A DNA stretch of 64,000 nucleotides. It comes from Volucella zonaria (taxonomy: Eukaryota; Arthropoda; Insecta; Diptera; Syrphidae). The notes below the pieces were generated by a model. That model searched no databases. It had not been told where the DNA came from and worked only from the letters and a program-made list of their open reading frames with translations. Shown here one piece after another: positions 51,620 to 62,440 of the stretch. The translations under genes were made by a program, and so were the position numbers. Every line of letters starts with the position of its first letter. Within the stretch, counting starts at the first letter, position 1. The stretch covers positions 124,001 through 188,000 of the forward strand of contig CAWYQB010000402.1 of the NCBI GenBank assembly GCA_963966105.1, written 5' to 3'.

Positions 51620-54259
51620 ATGGCTATAACTCCTAAACTAGACGTCTGCGGGGGTCATATTATGCACCAGAAAAATGAAAATTCAAAATCTTAAAATGGC
51701 TATAACTCCTAAACTAGGCGTCTGCGGGGGTCATATTATGCACCAGAAAAAAAAAAATTCAAAATCTTAAAATGGCTATAACTCCTAAACTAGGCGTCTG
51801 CGGGGGTCAGATTATGCACCAGAAAAAAAAAATTCAAAATCTTAAAATGGCTATAACTCCTAACTAGGCGCCTGCGGGGGTCAGATTATGCACCAGAAAA
51901 AAGAAAATTCAAAATCTCAAAATGGCTATAACTCCTAAACTAGGCGTCTGCGGGGGTCATATTATACACCAGAAAAAAAAAATTCAAAATCTTAAAATGG
52001 TTATAACTCCTAAACTAGGCGTCTGCGGGGGTCATATTATGCACCAGAAAAAAAAAATTCAAAATCCTAAAATGGCTATAACTCCTAAACTAGGCGTCTG
52101 CGGAGGTCATATTATGCACCAGAAAAAAAATATTCAAAATCTTAAAATGGCTATAACTCCTAAACTAGGCGTCTGCGGGGGGTCATATTATGCACCAGAA
52201 AAAAGAAAATTCAAAATCTTAAAATGGCTATAACTCCTAAACTAGGCGTCTGGGGGGGACATATTATGCACCAGAAAAAAAAAATTCAAAATCTTAAAAT
52301 GGCTATAACTCCTAAACTAGGCGTCTGCGGGGGTCATATTATGCACCAGACAAAAAAAATTCAAAATCTTAAAATGGCTACAACTCCTAAACTAGGCGTC
52401 TGCGGAGGTCATATTATGCACCAGAAAAAAAAATTCAAAATCTTAAAATGGCTATAACTCCTAAACTAGGCGTCTGCGGGGGTCATATTATGCACCAGAA
52501 AAAAAAAATTCAAAATCTTAAAATGTCTATAACTCCTAAACTAGGCGTCTGCGGGGGTCTATTATGCACCAGAAAAAAAAAATTCAAAATCTTAAAATGG
52601 CTATAACTCCTAAACTAGGCGTCTGCGGGGGTCATATAATGCACCAGAAAAAAGAAAATTCCAAATCTTAAAATGGCTATAACTCCTAAACTAGGCGTCT
52701 GCGGGGGTCATATTATGCACCAGAAAAAAGAAAATTCAAAATCTTAAAATGGCTATAACTCCTAAACTAGGCGTCTGCGGGGGTCATATTATGCACCAGA
52801 AAAAAAATATTCAAAATCTTAAAATGGCTATAACTCGTAAACTAGGCGTCTGCGGGGGTCATATTATGCACCAGAAAAAAAAAATTCAAAATCTTAAAAT
52901 GGCTATAACTCCTAAACTAGGCGTCTGCGGGGGTCATATTATGCACCAGAAAAAAAAAATTCAAAATCTTAAAATGGCTATAACTCCTAAACTAGGCGTC
53001 TGCGGGGTCATATTATGCACCAGACAAAAAAAAATCAAAATCTTAAAATGGCTATAACTCCTAAACTACGCGTCTGGGGGGGTCATATTATGCACCAGAA
53101 AAAAGAAAATTCAAAATCTTAAAATGGCTATAACTCCTAAACTAGGCGTCTGCGGGGGTCATATTATGCACCAGAAAAAAGAAAATTCAAAATCTTAAAA
53201 TGGCTATAACTCCTAAACTAGGCGTCTGCGGGGGTCATATTATGCACCAGAAAAAAGAAAATTCAAAATCTTAAAATGGATATAACTCCTAAACTAGGCG
53301 TCTGCGGAGGTCATATTATGCACCAGAAAAAAAAAATTCAAAATCTTAAAATGGCTATAACTCCTAAACTAGGCGTCTGCGGGGGTCATATTATGCACCA
53401 GAAAAAAGAAAATTCAAAATCTTAAAATGGCTATAACTCCTAAACTAGGCGTCTGCGGGGGTCATATTATGCACCAGAAAAAAGAAAATTCAAAATCTTA
53501 AAATGGCTATAACTCCTAAACTAGGCGTCTGGGGGGGTCATATTATGCACCAGAAAAAAGAAAATTCAAAATCTTAAAACGGCTATAACTCCTAAACTAG
53601 GCGTCTGCGGGGGTCATATTATGCACCAGAAAAAAGAAAATTCAAAATCTTAAAATGGCTATAACTCCTAAACTAGGCGTCTGCGGGGGTCATATTATGC
53701 ACCAGAAAAAAAAAATTCAAAATCTTAAAATGGCTATAACTCCTAAACTAGACGTCTGCGGGGGTCATATTATGCACCAGAAAAAAGAAAATTCAAAATC
53801 TTAAAATGGCTATAACTCCTAAACTAGGCGTCTGCGGGGGTCATATTATGCACCAGAAAAAAGAAAATTCAAAATCTTAAAATGGCTATAACTCCTAAAC
53901 TAGGCGTCAGCGGGGGTCATATTATGCACCAGAAAAAAGAAAATTCCAAATCTTAAAATGGCTATAACTCCTAAACTAGGCGTCTGCGGGGGTCATATTA
54001 TGCACCAGAAAAAAAAAATTCAAAATCTTAAAATGGCTATAACTCCTAAACTAGGCGTCTGCGGAGGTCATATTATGCACCAGAAAAAAAATATTCAAAA
54101 TCTTAAAATGGCTATAACTCCTAAACTAGGCGTCTGCGGGGGTCATATTATGCACCAGAAAAAAGAAAATTCAAAATCTTAAAATGGCTATAACTCCTAA
54201 ACTAGGCGCCTGCGGGGGTCATATTATGCACCAGAAAAAAGAAAATTCAAAATCTTAAA

Positions 54260-54284
54260 ATGGCTATAACTCCAAAATCTTAAA
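54260..54284 (+). repeat. 25 bp mini-monomer, copy 4
   Basis: Same fusion. It is the partner of copy 2 at 7819 bp and 2665 bp after copy 3. Confidence 0.92.
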
Positions 54285-57200
54285 ATGGCTATAACTCCTA
54301 AACTAGACGTCTGCGGGGGTCATATTATGCACCAGAAAAAAGAAAATTCAAAATCTTAAAATGGCTATAACTCCTAAACTAGGCGTCTGCGGGGGTCATA
54401 TTATGCACCAGAAAAAAAAAAATTCAAAATCTTAAAATGGCTATAACTCCTAAACTAGGCGTCTGCGGGGGTCAGATTATGCACCAGAAAAAAAAAATTC
54501 AAAATCTTAAAATGGCTATAACTCCTAAACTAGGCGTCTGCGGAGGTCATATTATGCACCAGAAAAAAGAAAATTCAAAATCTTAAAATGGCTATAACTC
54601 CTAAACTAGGCGTCTGCGGGGGTCATATTATGCACCAGAAAAAAGAAAATTCAAAATCTTAAAATGGCTATAACTCCTAACTAGGCGCCTGCGGGGGTCA
54701 GATTATGCACCAGAAAAAAGAAAATTCAAAATCTTAAAATGGCTATAACTCCTAAACTAGGCGTCTGCGGGGGTCATATTATGCACCAGAAAAAAAAAAT
54801 TCAAAATCTTAAAATGGCTATAACTCCTAAACTAGGCGTCTGCGGGGGTCATATTATGCACCAGAAAAAAAAAATTCAAAATCTTAAAATGGCTATAACT
54901 CCTAAACTAGGCGTCTGCGGAGGTCATATTATGCACCAGAAAAAAAATATTCAAAATCTTAAAATGGCTATAACTCCAAAACTAGGCGTCTGCGGGGGTC
55001 ATGTTATGCACCAGAAAAAAGAAAATTCAAAATCTTAAAATGGCTATAACTCCTAAACTAGGCGTCTGCGTGGGTCATATTATGCACCAGAAAAAAAAAA
55101 TTCAAAATCTTAAAATGGCTATAACTCCTAAACTAGGCGTCTGCGGGGGTCATATTATGCACCGGAAAAAAAAAATTCAAAATCTTTAAATGGCTATAAC
55201 TCCTAAACTAGGCGTCTGCGGAGGTCATATTATGCACCAGAAAAAAAATATTCAAAATCTTAAAATGGCTATAACTCCTAAACTAGGCGTCTGCGGGGGT
55301 CATATTATGCACCAGAAAAAAGGAAATTCAAAATCTTAAAATGGCTATAACTCCTAAACTAGCCGTCTGCGGGGGTCATATTATGCACCAGAAAAACAAA
55401 ATTCAAAATCTTAAAATGGCTATAACTCCTAAACTAGGCGTCTGCGGGGGTCATATTATGCACCAGAAAAAAAAAATTCAAAATCTTAAAATGGCTATAA
55501 CTCCTAAACTAGGCGTCTGCGGGGGTCATATTATGCACCAGACAAAAAAAATTCAAAATCTTAAAATGGCTATAACTCCTAAACTAGGCGTCTGTGGGGG
55601 TCATATTATGCACCAGAAAAAAGAAAATTCAAAATCTTAAAATGGCTATAACTCCTAAACTAGGCGTCTGCGGGGGTCATATTATGCACCAGAAAAAAAA
55701 AATTCAAAATCTTAAAATGGCTATAACTCCTAAACTAGGCGTCTGCGGAGGTCATATTATGCACCAGAAAAAAAAAATTCAAAATCTAAAAATGGCTATA
55801 ACTCCTAAACTAGGCGTCTGCGGGGGTCATATTATGCACCAGAAAAAAGAAAATTCAAAATCTTAAAATGGCTATAACTCCTAAACTAGGCGTCTGCGGG
55901 GGTCATATTATGCACCAGAAAAAAGAAAATTCAAAATCTTAAAATGGCTATAACTCCTAAACTAGGCGTCTGCGGAGGTCATATTATGCACCAGAAAAAA
56001 AAAATTCAAAATCTTAAAATGGCTATAACTCCTAAACTAGGCGTCTGCGGGGGTCATATTATGCACCAGAAAAAAGAAAATTCAAAATCTTAAAATGGCT
56101 ATAACTCCTAAACTAGGCGTCTGCGGGGGTCATATTATGCACCAGAAAAAAGAAAATTCAAAATCTTAAAATGGCTATAACTCCTAAACTAGGCGTCTGC
56201 GGGGGTCATATTATGCACCAGAAAAAAAAAATTCAAAATCTTAAAATGGCTATAACTCCTAAACTAGGCGTCTGCGGGGGTCATATTATGCACCAGAAAA
56301 AAGAAAATTCAAAATCTTAAAATGGCTATAACTCCTAAACTACGCGTTTGGGGGGGTCATATTATGCACCAGAAAAAAGAAAATTCAAAATCTTAAAATG
56401 GCTATAACTCCTAAACTAGGCGTCTGCGGGGGTCATATTATGCACCAGAAAAAAGAAAATTCAAAATCTTAAAATGGCTATAACTCCTAAACTAGGCGTC
56501 TGCGGGGGTCATATTATGCACCAGAAAAAAGAAAATTCAAAATCTTAAAATGGCTATAACTCCTAAACTAGGCGTCTGCGGAGGTCATATTATGCACCAG
56601 AAAAAAAAAATTCAAAATCTTAAAATGGCTATAACTCCTAAACTAGGCGTCTGCGGGGGTCATATTATGCACCAGAAAAAAGAAAATTCAAAATCTTAAA
56701 ATGGCTATAACTCCTAAACTAGGCGTCTGCGGGGGTCATATTATGCACCAGAAAAAAGAAAATTCAAAATCTTAAAATGGCTATAACTCCTAAACTAGGT
56801 GTCTGGGGGGGTCATATTATGCACCAGAAAAAAAAATTCAAAATCTTAAAATGGCTATAACTCCTAAACTAGGCGTCTGCGGGGGTCATATTATGCACCA
56901 GAAAAAAGAAAATTCAAAATCTTAAAATGGCTATAACTCCTAAACTAGGCGTCTGCGGGGGTCATATTATGCACCAGAAAAAAGAAAATTCAAAATCTTA
57001 AAATGGCTATAACTCCTAAACTAGGCGTCTGCGGGGGTCATATTATGCACCAGAAAAAAGAAAATTCAAAATCTTAAAATGGCTATAACTCCTAAACTAG
57101 GCGTCTGCGGGGGTCATATTATGCACCAGAAAAAAGAAAATTCAAAATCTTAAAATGGCTATAACTCCTAACTAGGCGCCTGCGGGGGTCAGATTATGCA

Positions 57201-57590
57201 CCAGAAAAAAGAAAATTCAAAATCTTAAAATGGCTATAACTCCTAAACTAGGCGTCTGCGGGGGTCATATTATGCACCAGAAAAAAAAAATTCAAAATCT
57301 TAAAATGGCTATAACTCCTAAACTAGGCGTCTGCGGGGGTCATATTATGCAAGAGAAAAAAGAAAATTCCAAATCTTAAAATGGCTATAACTCCTTAACT
57401 AGGCGTCTGCGGGGGTCATATTATGCACCAGAAAAAAAAAATTCAAAATCTTAAAATGGCTATAACTCCTAAACTAGGCGTCTGCGGAGGTCATATTATG
57501 CACCAGAAAAAAAATATTCAAAATCTTAAAATGGCTATAACTCCTAAACTAGGCGTCTGCGGGGGTCATATTATGCACCAGAAAAAAAAA

Positions 57591-60500
57591 TTCTAAATCT
57601 TAAAATGGCTATAACTCCTAAACTAGGCGTCTGCGGAGGTCATATTATGCACCAGAAAAAAAATATTCAAAATCTTAAAATGGCTATAACTCCTAAACTA
57701 GGCGTTTGCGGGGGTCATATTATGCACCAGAAAAAAAAAATTCAAAATCTTAAAATGGCTATAACTCCTAAACTAGGCGTCTCCGGGGGTCATATTATGC
57801 ATCAGAAAAAAAAAATTCAAAATCTTAAAATGGCTATAACTCCTAAACTAGGCGTCTGCGGGGGTCATATTATGCACCAGAAAAAAGAAAATTCAAAATC
57901 TTAAAATGGCTATAACTCCTAAACTAGGCGTCTGCGGGGGTCATATTATGCACCAGAAAAAAAAAATTCAAAATCTTAAAATGGCTTTAACTCCTAAACT
58001 AGGCGTCTGCGGAGGTCATATTATGCACCAGAAAAAAAATATTCAAAATCTTAAAATGGCTATAACTCCTAAACTAGGCGTCTGCGGGGGTCATATTATG
58101 CACCAGAAAAAAGAAAATTCAAAATCTTAAAATGGCTATAACTCCTAAGCTAGGCGTCTGCGGGGGTCATATTATGCACCAGAAAAAAAAAATTCAAAAT
58201 CTTAAAATGGCTATAACTCCTAAACTAGGCGTCTGCGGGGGTCATATTATGCACCAGAAAAAAAAAATTCAAAATCTTAAAATGGCTATAACTCCTAAAC
58301 TAGGCGTCTGCGGAGGTCATATTATGCACCAGAAAAAAAATATTCAAAATCTTAAAATGGCTATAACTCCTAAACTAGGCGTCTGCGGGGGTCATATTAT
58401 GCACCAGAAAAAAGAAAATTCAAAATCTTAAAATGGCTATAACTCCTAAACTAGGCGTCTGCGGGGGTCATATTATGCTCCAGAAAAAAAAAATTCAAAA
58501 TCTTAAAATGGCTATAACTCCTAAACTAGGCGTCTGCGGGGGTCATATTATGCACCAGAAAAAAAAAATTCAAAATCTTAAAATGGCTTTAACTCCTAAA
58601 CTAGGCGTCTGCGGAGGTCATATTATGCACCAGAAAAAAAATATTCAAAATCTTAAAATGGCTATAACTCCTAAACTAGGCGTCTGCGGGGGTCATATTA
58701 TGCACCAGAAAAAAGAAAATTCAAAATCTTAAAATGGCTATAACTCCTAAACTAGGCGTCTGCGGGGGTCATATTATGCACCAGAAAAAAAAAATTCAAA
58801 ATCTTAAAATGGCTTTAACTCCTAAACTAGGCGTCTGCGGAGGTCATATTATGCACCAGAAAAAAAATATTCAAAATCTTAAAATGGCTATAACTCCTAA
58901 ACTAGGCGTCTGCGGGGGTCATATTATGCACCAGAAAAAAGAAAATTCAAAATCTTAAAATGGCTATAACTCCTAAACTAGGCGTCTGCGGGGGTCATAT
59001 TATGCACCAGAAAAAAAAAATTCAAAATCTTAAAATGGCTATAACTCCTAAACTAGGCGTCTGCGGGGGTCATATTATGCACCAGAAAAAAAAAATTCAA
59101 AATCTTAAAATGGCTATAACTCCTAAACTAGGCGTCTGCGGAGGTCATATTATGCACCAGAAAAAAAATATTCAAAATCCTAAAATGGCTATAACTCCTA
59201 AACTAGGCGTCTGCGGGGGTCATATTATGCACCAGAAAAAAGAAAATTCAAAATCTTAAAATGGCTATAACTCCTAAACTAGGCGTCTGCGGGGGTCATA
59301 TTATGCACCAGAAAAAAAAATTCTAAATCTTAAAATGGCTATAACTCCTAAACTAGGCGTCTGCGGAGGTCATATTATGCACCAGAAAAAAAATATTCAA
59401 AATCTTAAAATGGCTATAACTCCTAAACTAGGCGTTTGCGGGGGTCATATTATGCACCAGAAAAAAAAAATTCAAAATCTTAAAATGGCTATAACTCCTA
59501 AACTAGGCGTCTCCGGGGGTCATATTATGCATCAGAAAAAAAAAATTCAAAATCTTAAAATGGCTATAACTCCTAAACTAGGCGTCTGCGGGGGTCATAT
59601 TATGCACCAGAAAAAAGAAAATTCAAAATCTTAAAATGGCTATAACTCCTAAACTAGGCGTCTGCGGGGGTCATATTATGCACCAGAAAAAAAAAATTCA
59701 AAATCTTAAAATGGCTTTAACTCCTAAACTAGGCGTCTGCGGAGGTCATATTATGCACCAGAAAAAAAATATTCAAAATCTTAAAATGGCTATAACTCCT
59801 AAACTAGGCGTCTGCGGGGGTCATATTATGCACCAGAAAAAAGAAAATTCAAAATCTTAAAATGGCTATAACTCCTAAACTAGGCGTCTGCGGGGGTCAT
59901 ATTATGCACCAGAAAAAAAAAATTCAAAATCTTAAAATGGCTATAACTCCTAAACTAGGCGTCTGCGGGGGTCATATTATGCACCAGAAAAAAAAAATTC
60001 AAAATCTTAAAATGGCTATAACTCCTAAACTAGGCGTCTGCGGAGGTCATATTATGCACCAGAAAAAAAATATACAAAATCTTAAAATGGCTATAACTCC
60101 TAAACTAGGCGTCTGCGGGGGTCATATTATGCACCAGAAAAAAGAAAATTCAAAATCTTAAAATGGCTATAACTCCTAAACTAGGCGTCTGCGGAGGTCA
60201 TATTATGCACCAGAAAAAAAAAATTCAAAATCTTAAAATGGCTATAACTCCTAAACTAGGCGTCTGCGGGGTCATATTATGCACCAGAAAAAAGAAAATT
60301 CAAAATCTTAAAATGGCTATAACTCCTAAACTAGGCGTCTTCGGGGGTCATATTATGCACCAGAAAAAAAAAATTCAAAATCTTAAAATGGCTTTAACTC
60401 CTAAACTAGGCGTCTGCGGAGGTCATATTATGCACCAGAAAAAAAATATTCAAAATCTTAAAATGGCTATAACTCCTAAACTAGGCGTCTGCGGGGGTCA

Positions 60501-60838
60501 TATTATGCACCAGAAAAAAGAAAATTCAAAATCTTAAAATGGCTATAACTCCTAAACTAGGCGTCTGCGGGGGTCATATTATGCACCAGAAAAAAAAAAT
60601 TCAAAATCTTAAAATGGCTATAACTCCTAAACTAGGCGTCTGCGGGGGTCATATTATGCACCAGAAAAAAAAAATTCAAAATCTTAAAATGGCTATAACT
60701 CCTAAACTAGGCGTCTGCGGAGGTCATATTATGCACCAGAAAAAAAATATTCAAAATCTTAAAATGGCTATAACTCCTAAACTAGGCGTCTGCGGGGGTC
60801 ATATTATGCACCAGAAAAAAGAAAATTCAAAATCTTAA
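57591..60838 (+). repeat. 301/226 bp higher-order repeat within a 1730 bp duplication
   Basis: Units of four monomers (75, 75, 75 with GGAGG/TATTC, 76; 301 bp) alternate with three-monomer units (75, 75 with GGAGG/TATTC, 76; 226 bp). Unit starts include 57605, 57906, 58132, 58433, 58734, 58960, 59335, 59636, 59862, 60163 and 60539. The first of each series (57605 and 59335) has a different order, with GCGTTTGCG and GTCTCCGGGG monomers. The 57605, 57906 and 58132 units repeat at 59335, 59636 and 59862, exactly 1730 bp on. Many short units also carry GGCTTTAACTCC in the penultimate monomer. Confidence 0.92.
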
Positions 60839-62440
60839 AATGGCTATAACTCCTAAACCAGGCGTCTGCGGGGGTCATATTATGCTCCAGAAAAAAAAAA
60901 TTCAAAATCTTAAAATGGCTATAACTCCTAAACTAGGCGTCTGCGGGGGTCATATTATGCACCAGAAAAAAGAAAATTCAAAATCTTAAAATGGCTATAA
61001 CTCCTAAACTAGGCGTCTGCGGGGGTCATATTATGCACCAGAAAAAAAAATTCAAAATCTTAAAATGGCTATAACTCCTAAACTAGGCATCTGCGGGGGT
61101 CATATTATGCACCAGAAAAAAAAATTCAAAATCTTAAAATTGCTATAACTCCTAAACTAGGCGTCTGCGGGAGTCATATTATGCACCAGAAAAAAAAAAT
61201 TCAAAATCTTAAAATGGCTATAACTCCTAAACTAGGCGTCTGCGGGGGTCATATTATGCACCAGAAAAAAGAAAATTCAAAATCTTAAAATGGCTATAAC
61301 TCCTAAACTAGGCGTCTGCGGGGGTCATATTATGCACCAGAAAAAAAAAAATTCAAAATCTTAAAATGGCTATAACTCCTAAACTAGGCGTCTGCGGGGG
61401 TCATATTATGCACCAGAAAAAAGAAAATTCAAAATCTTAAAATGGCTATAACTCCTAAACTAGGCGTCTGCGGGGGTCATATTATGCACCAGAAAAAACA
61501 ATTCAAAATCTTAAAATGGCTATAACTCCTAAACTAGGCATCTGCGGGGGTCATATTATGCACCAGAAAAAAAAATTCAAAATCTTAAAATGGCTATAAC
61601 TCCTAAACTAGGCGTCTGCGGGAGTCATATTATGCACCAGAAAAAAAAAAATTCAAAATCTTAAAATGGCTATAACTCCTAAACTAGGCGTCTGCGGGGG
61701 TCATATTATGCACCAGAAAAAAGAAAATTCGAAATCTTAAAATGGCTATAACTCCTAAACTAAGCATCTGAGGGGGTCATATTATGCACCAGAAAAAAGA
61801 AAATTCAAAATCTTAAAATGGCTATAACTCCTAAACTAGGCGTCTGCGGGGGTCATATTATGCACCAGAAAAAAGAAAATTCAAAATCTTAAAATGGCTA
61901 TAACTCCTAAACTAGGCGTCTGCTGGGGTCATATTATGCACCAGAAAAAAAAAATTCAAAATCTTAAAATGGCTATAACTCCTAAACTAGGCGTCTGCGG
62001 GGGTCATATTATGCACCAGAAAAAAAAAAATTCAAAATCTTAAAATGGCTATAACTCCTAAACTAGGCGTCTGCGGGGGTCATATTATGCACCAGAAAAA
62101 AAAAAAATTCTAAATCTTAAAATGGCTATAACTCCTAAACTAGGCGTCTGCGGTTGTCATATTATGAACCAGAAAAAAGAAAATTCAAAATCTTAAATAT
62201 AACTCCTAAACTAGGCGTCTGGGGGGGTCATATTATGCACCAGAAAAAAGAAAATTCAAAATCTTAAAATGGCTATAACTCCTAAACTAGGCGTCTGCGG
62301 GGGTCATATTATGCACCAGAAAAAAAAAATTCAAAATCTTAAAATGGCTATAACTCCTAAACTAGGCGTCTGCGGGGGTCATATTATGCACCAGAAAAAA
62401 AAATTCAAAATCTTAAAATGGCTATAACTCCTAAACTAGG
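60839..62440 (+). repeat. Array block with GGCATCTGCGG and GGGAGTCAT variants
   Basis: TATGCTCCAG at 60881 matches 58474 (offset 2407), continuing the previous block for about one monomer. Then GGCATCTGCGG followed one monomer later by GGGAGTCAT occurs near 61087-61172 and again near 61539-61624, about 452 bp (six monomers) apart. A five-base loss at 62191-62205 (CTTAAATATAACTCC) removes the usual ATGG. No gene. Confidence 0.75.

Larger units (their letters stand above)
51100..57860 (+). repeat. Second copy of the 7.2-7.8 kb segmental duplication
   Basis: Partners of the variants listed for the first copy stand at 51293, 51595, 52173, 52349, 52558, 53580, 54260, 56341, 56794, 57164, 57393, 57590, 57705 and 57780. 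The offset changes by +77, -226 and -379, close to one, three and five monomers, so the copies have since gained or lost whole monomers. Small private changes exist, for example GCGTTTGGG at 56344 against GCGTCTGGG, GCGTGGGTC near 55070 and CAGACAAAAAAA near 55541. Identity between copies is high by eye but was not calculated. Confidence 0.92.
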
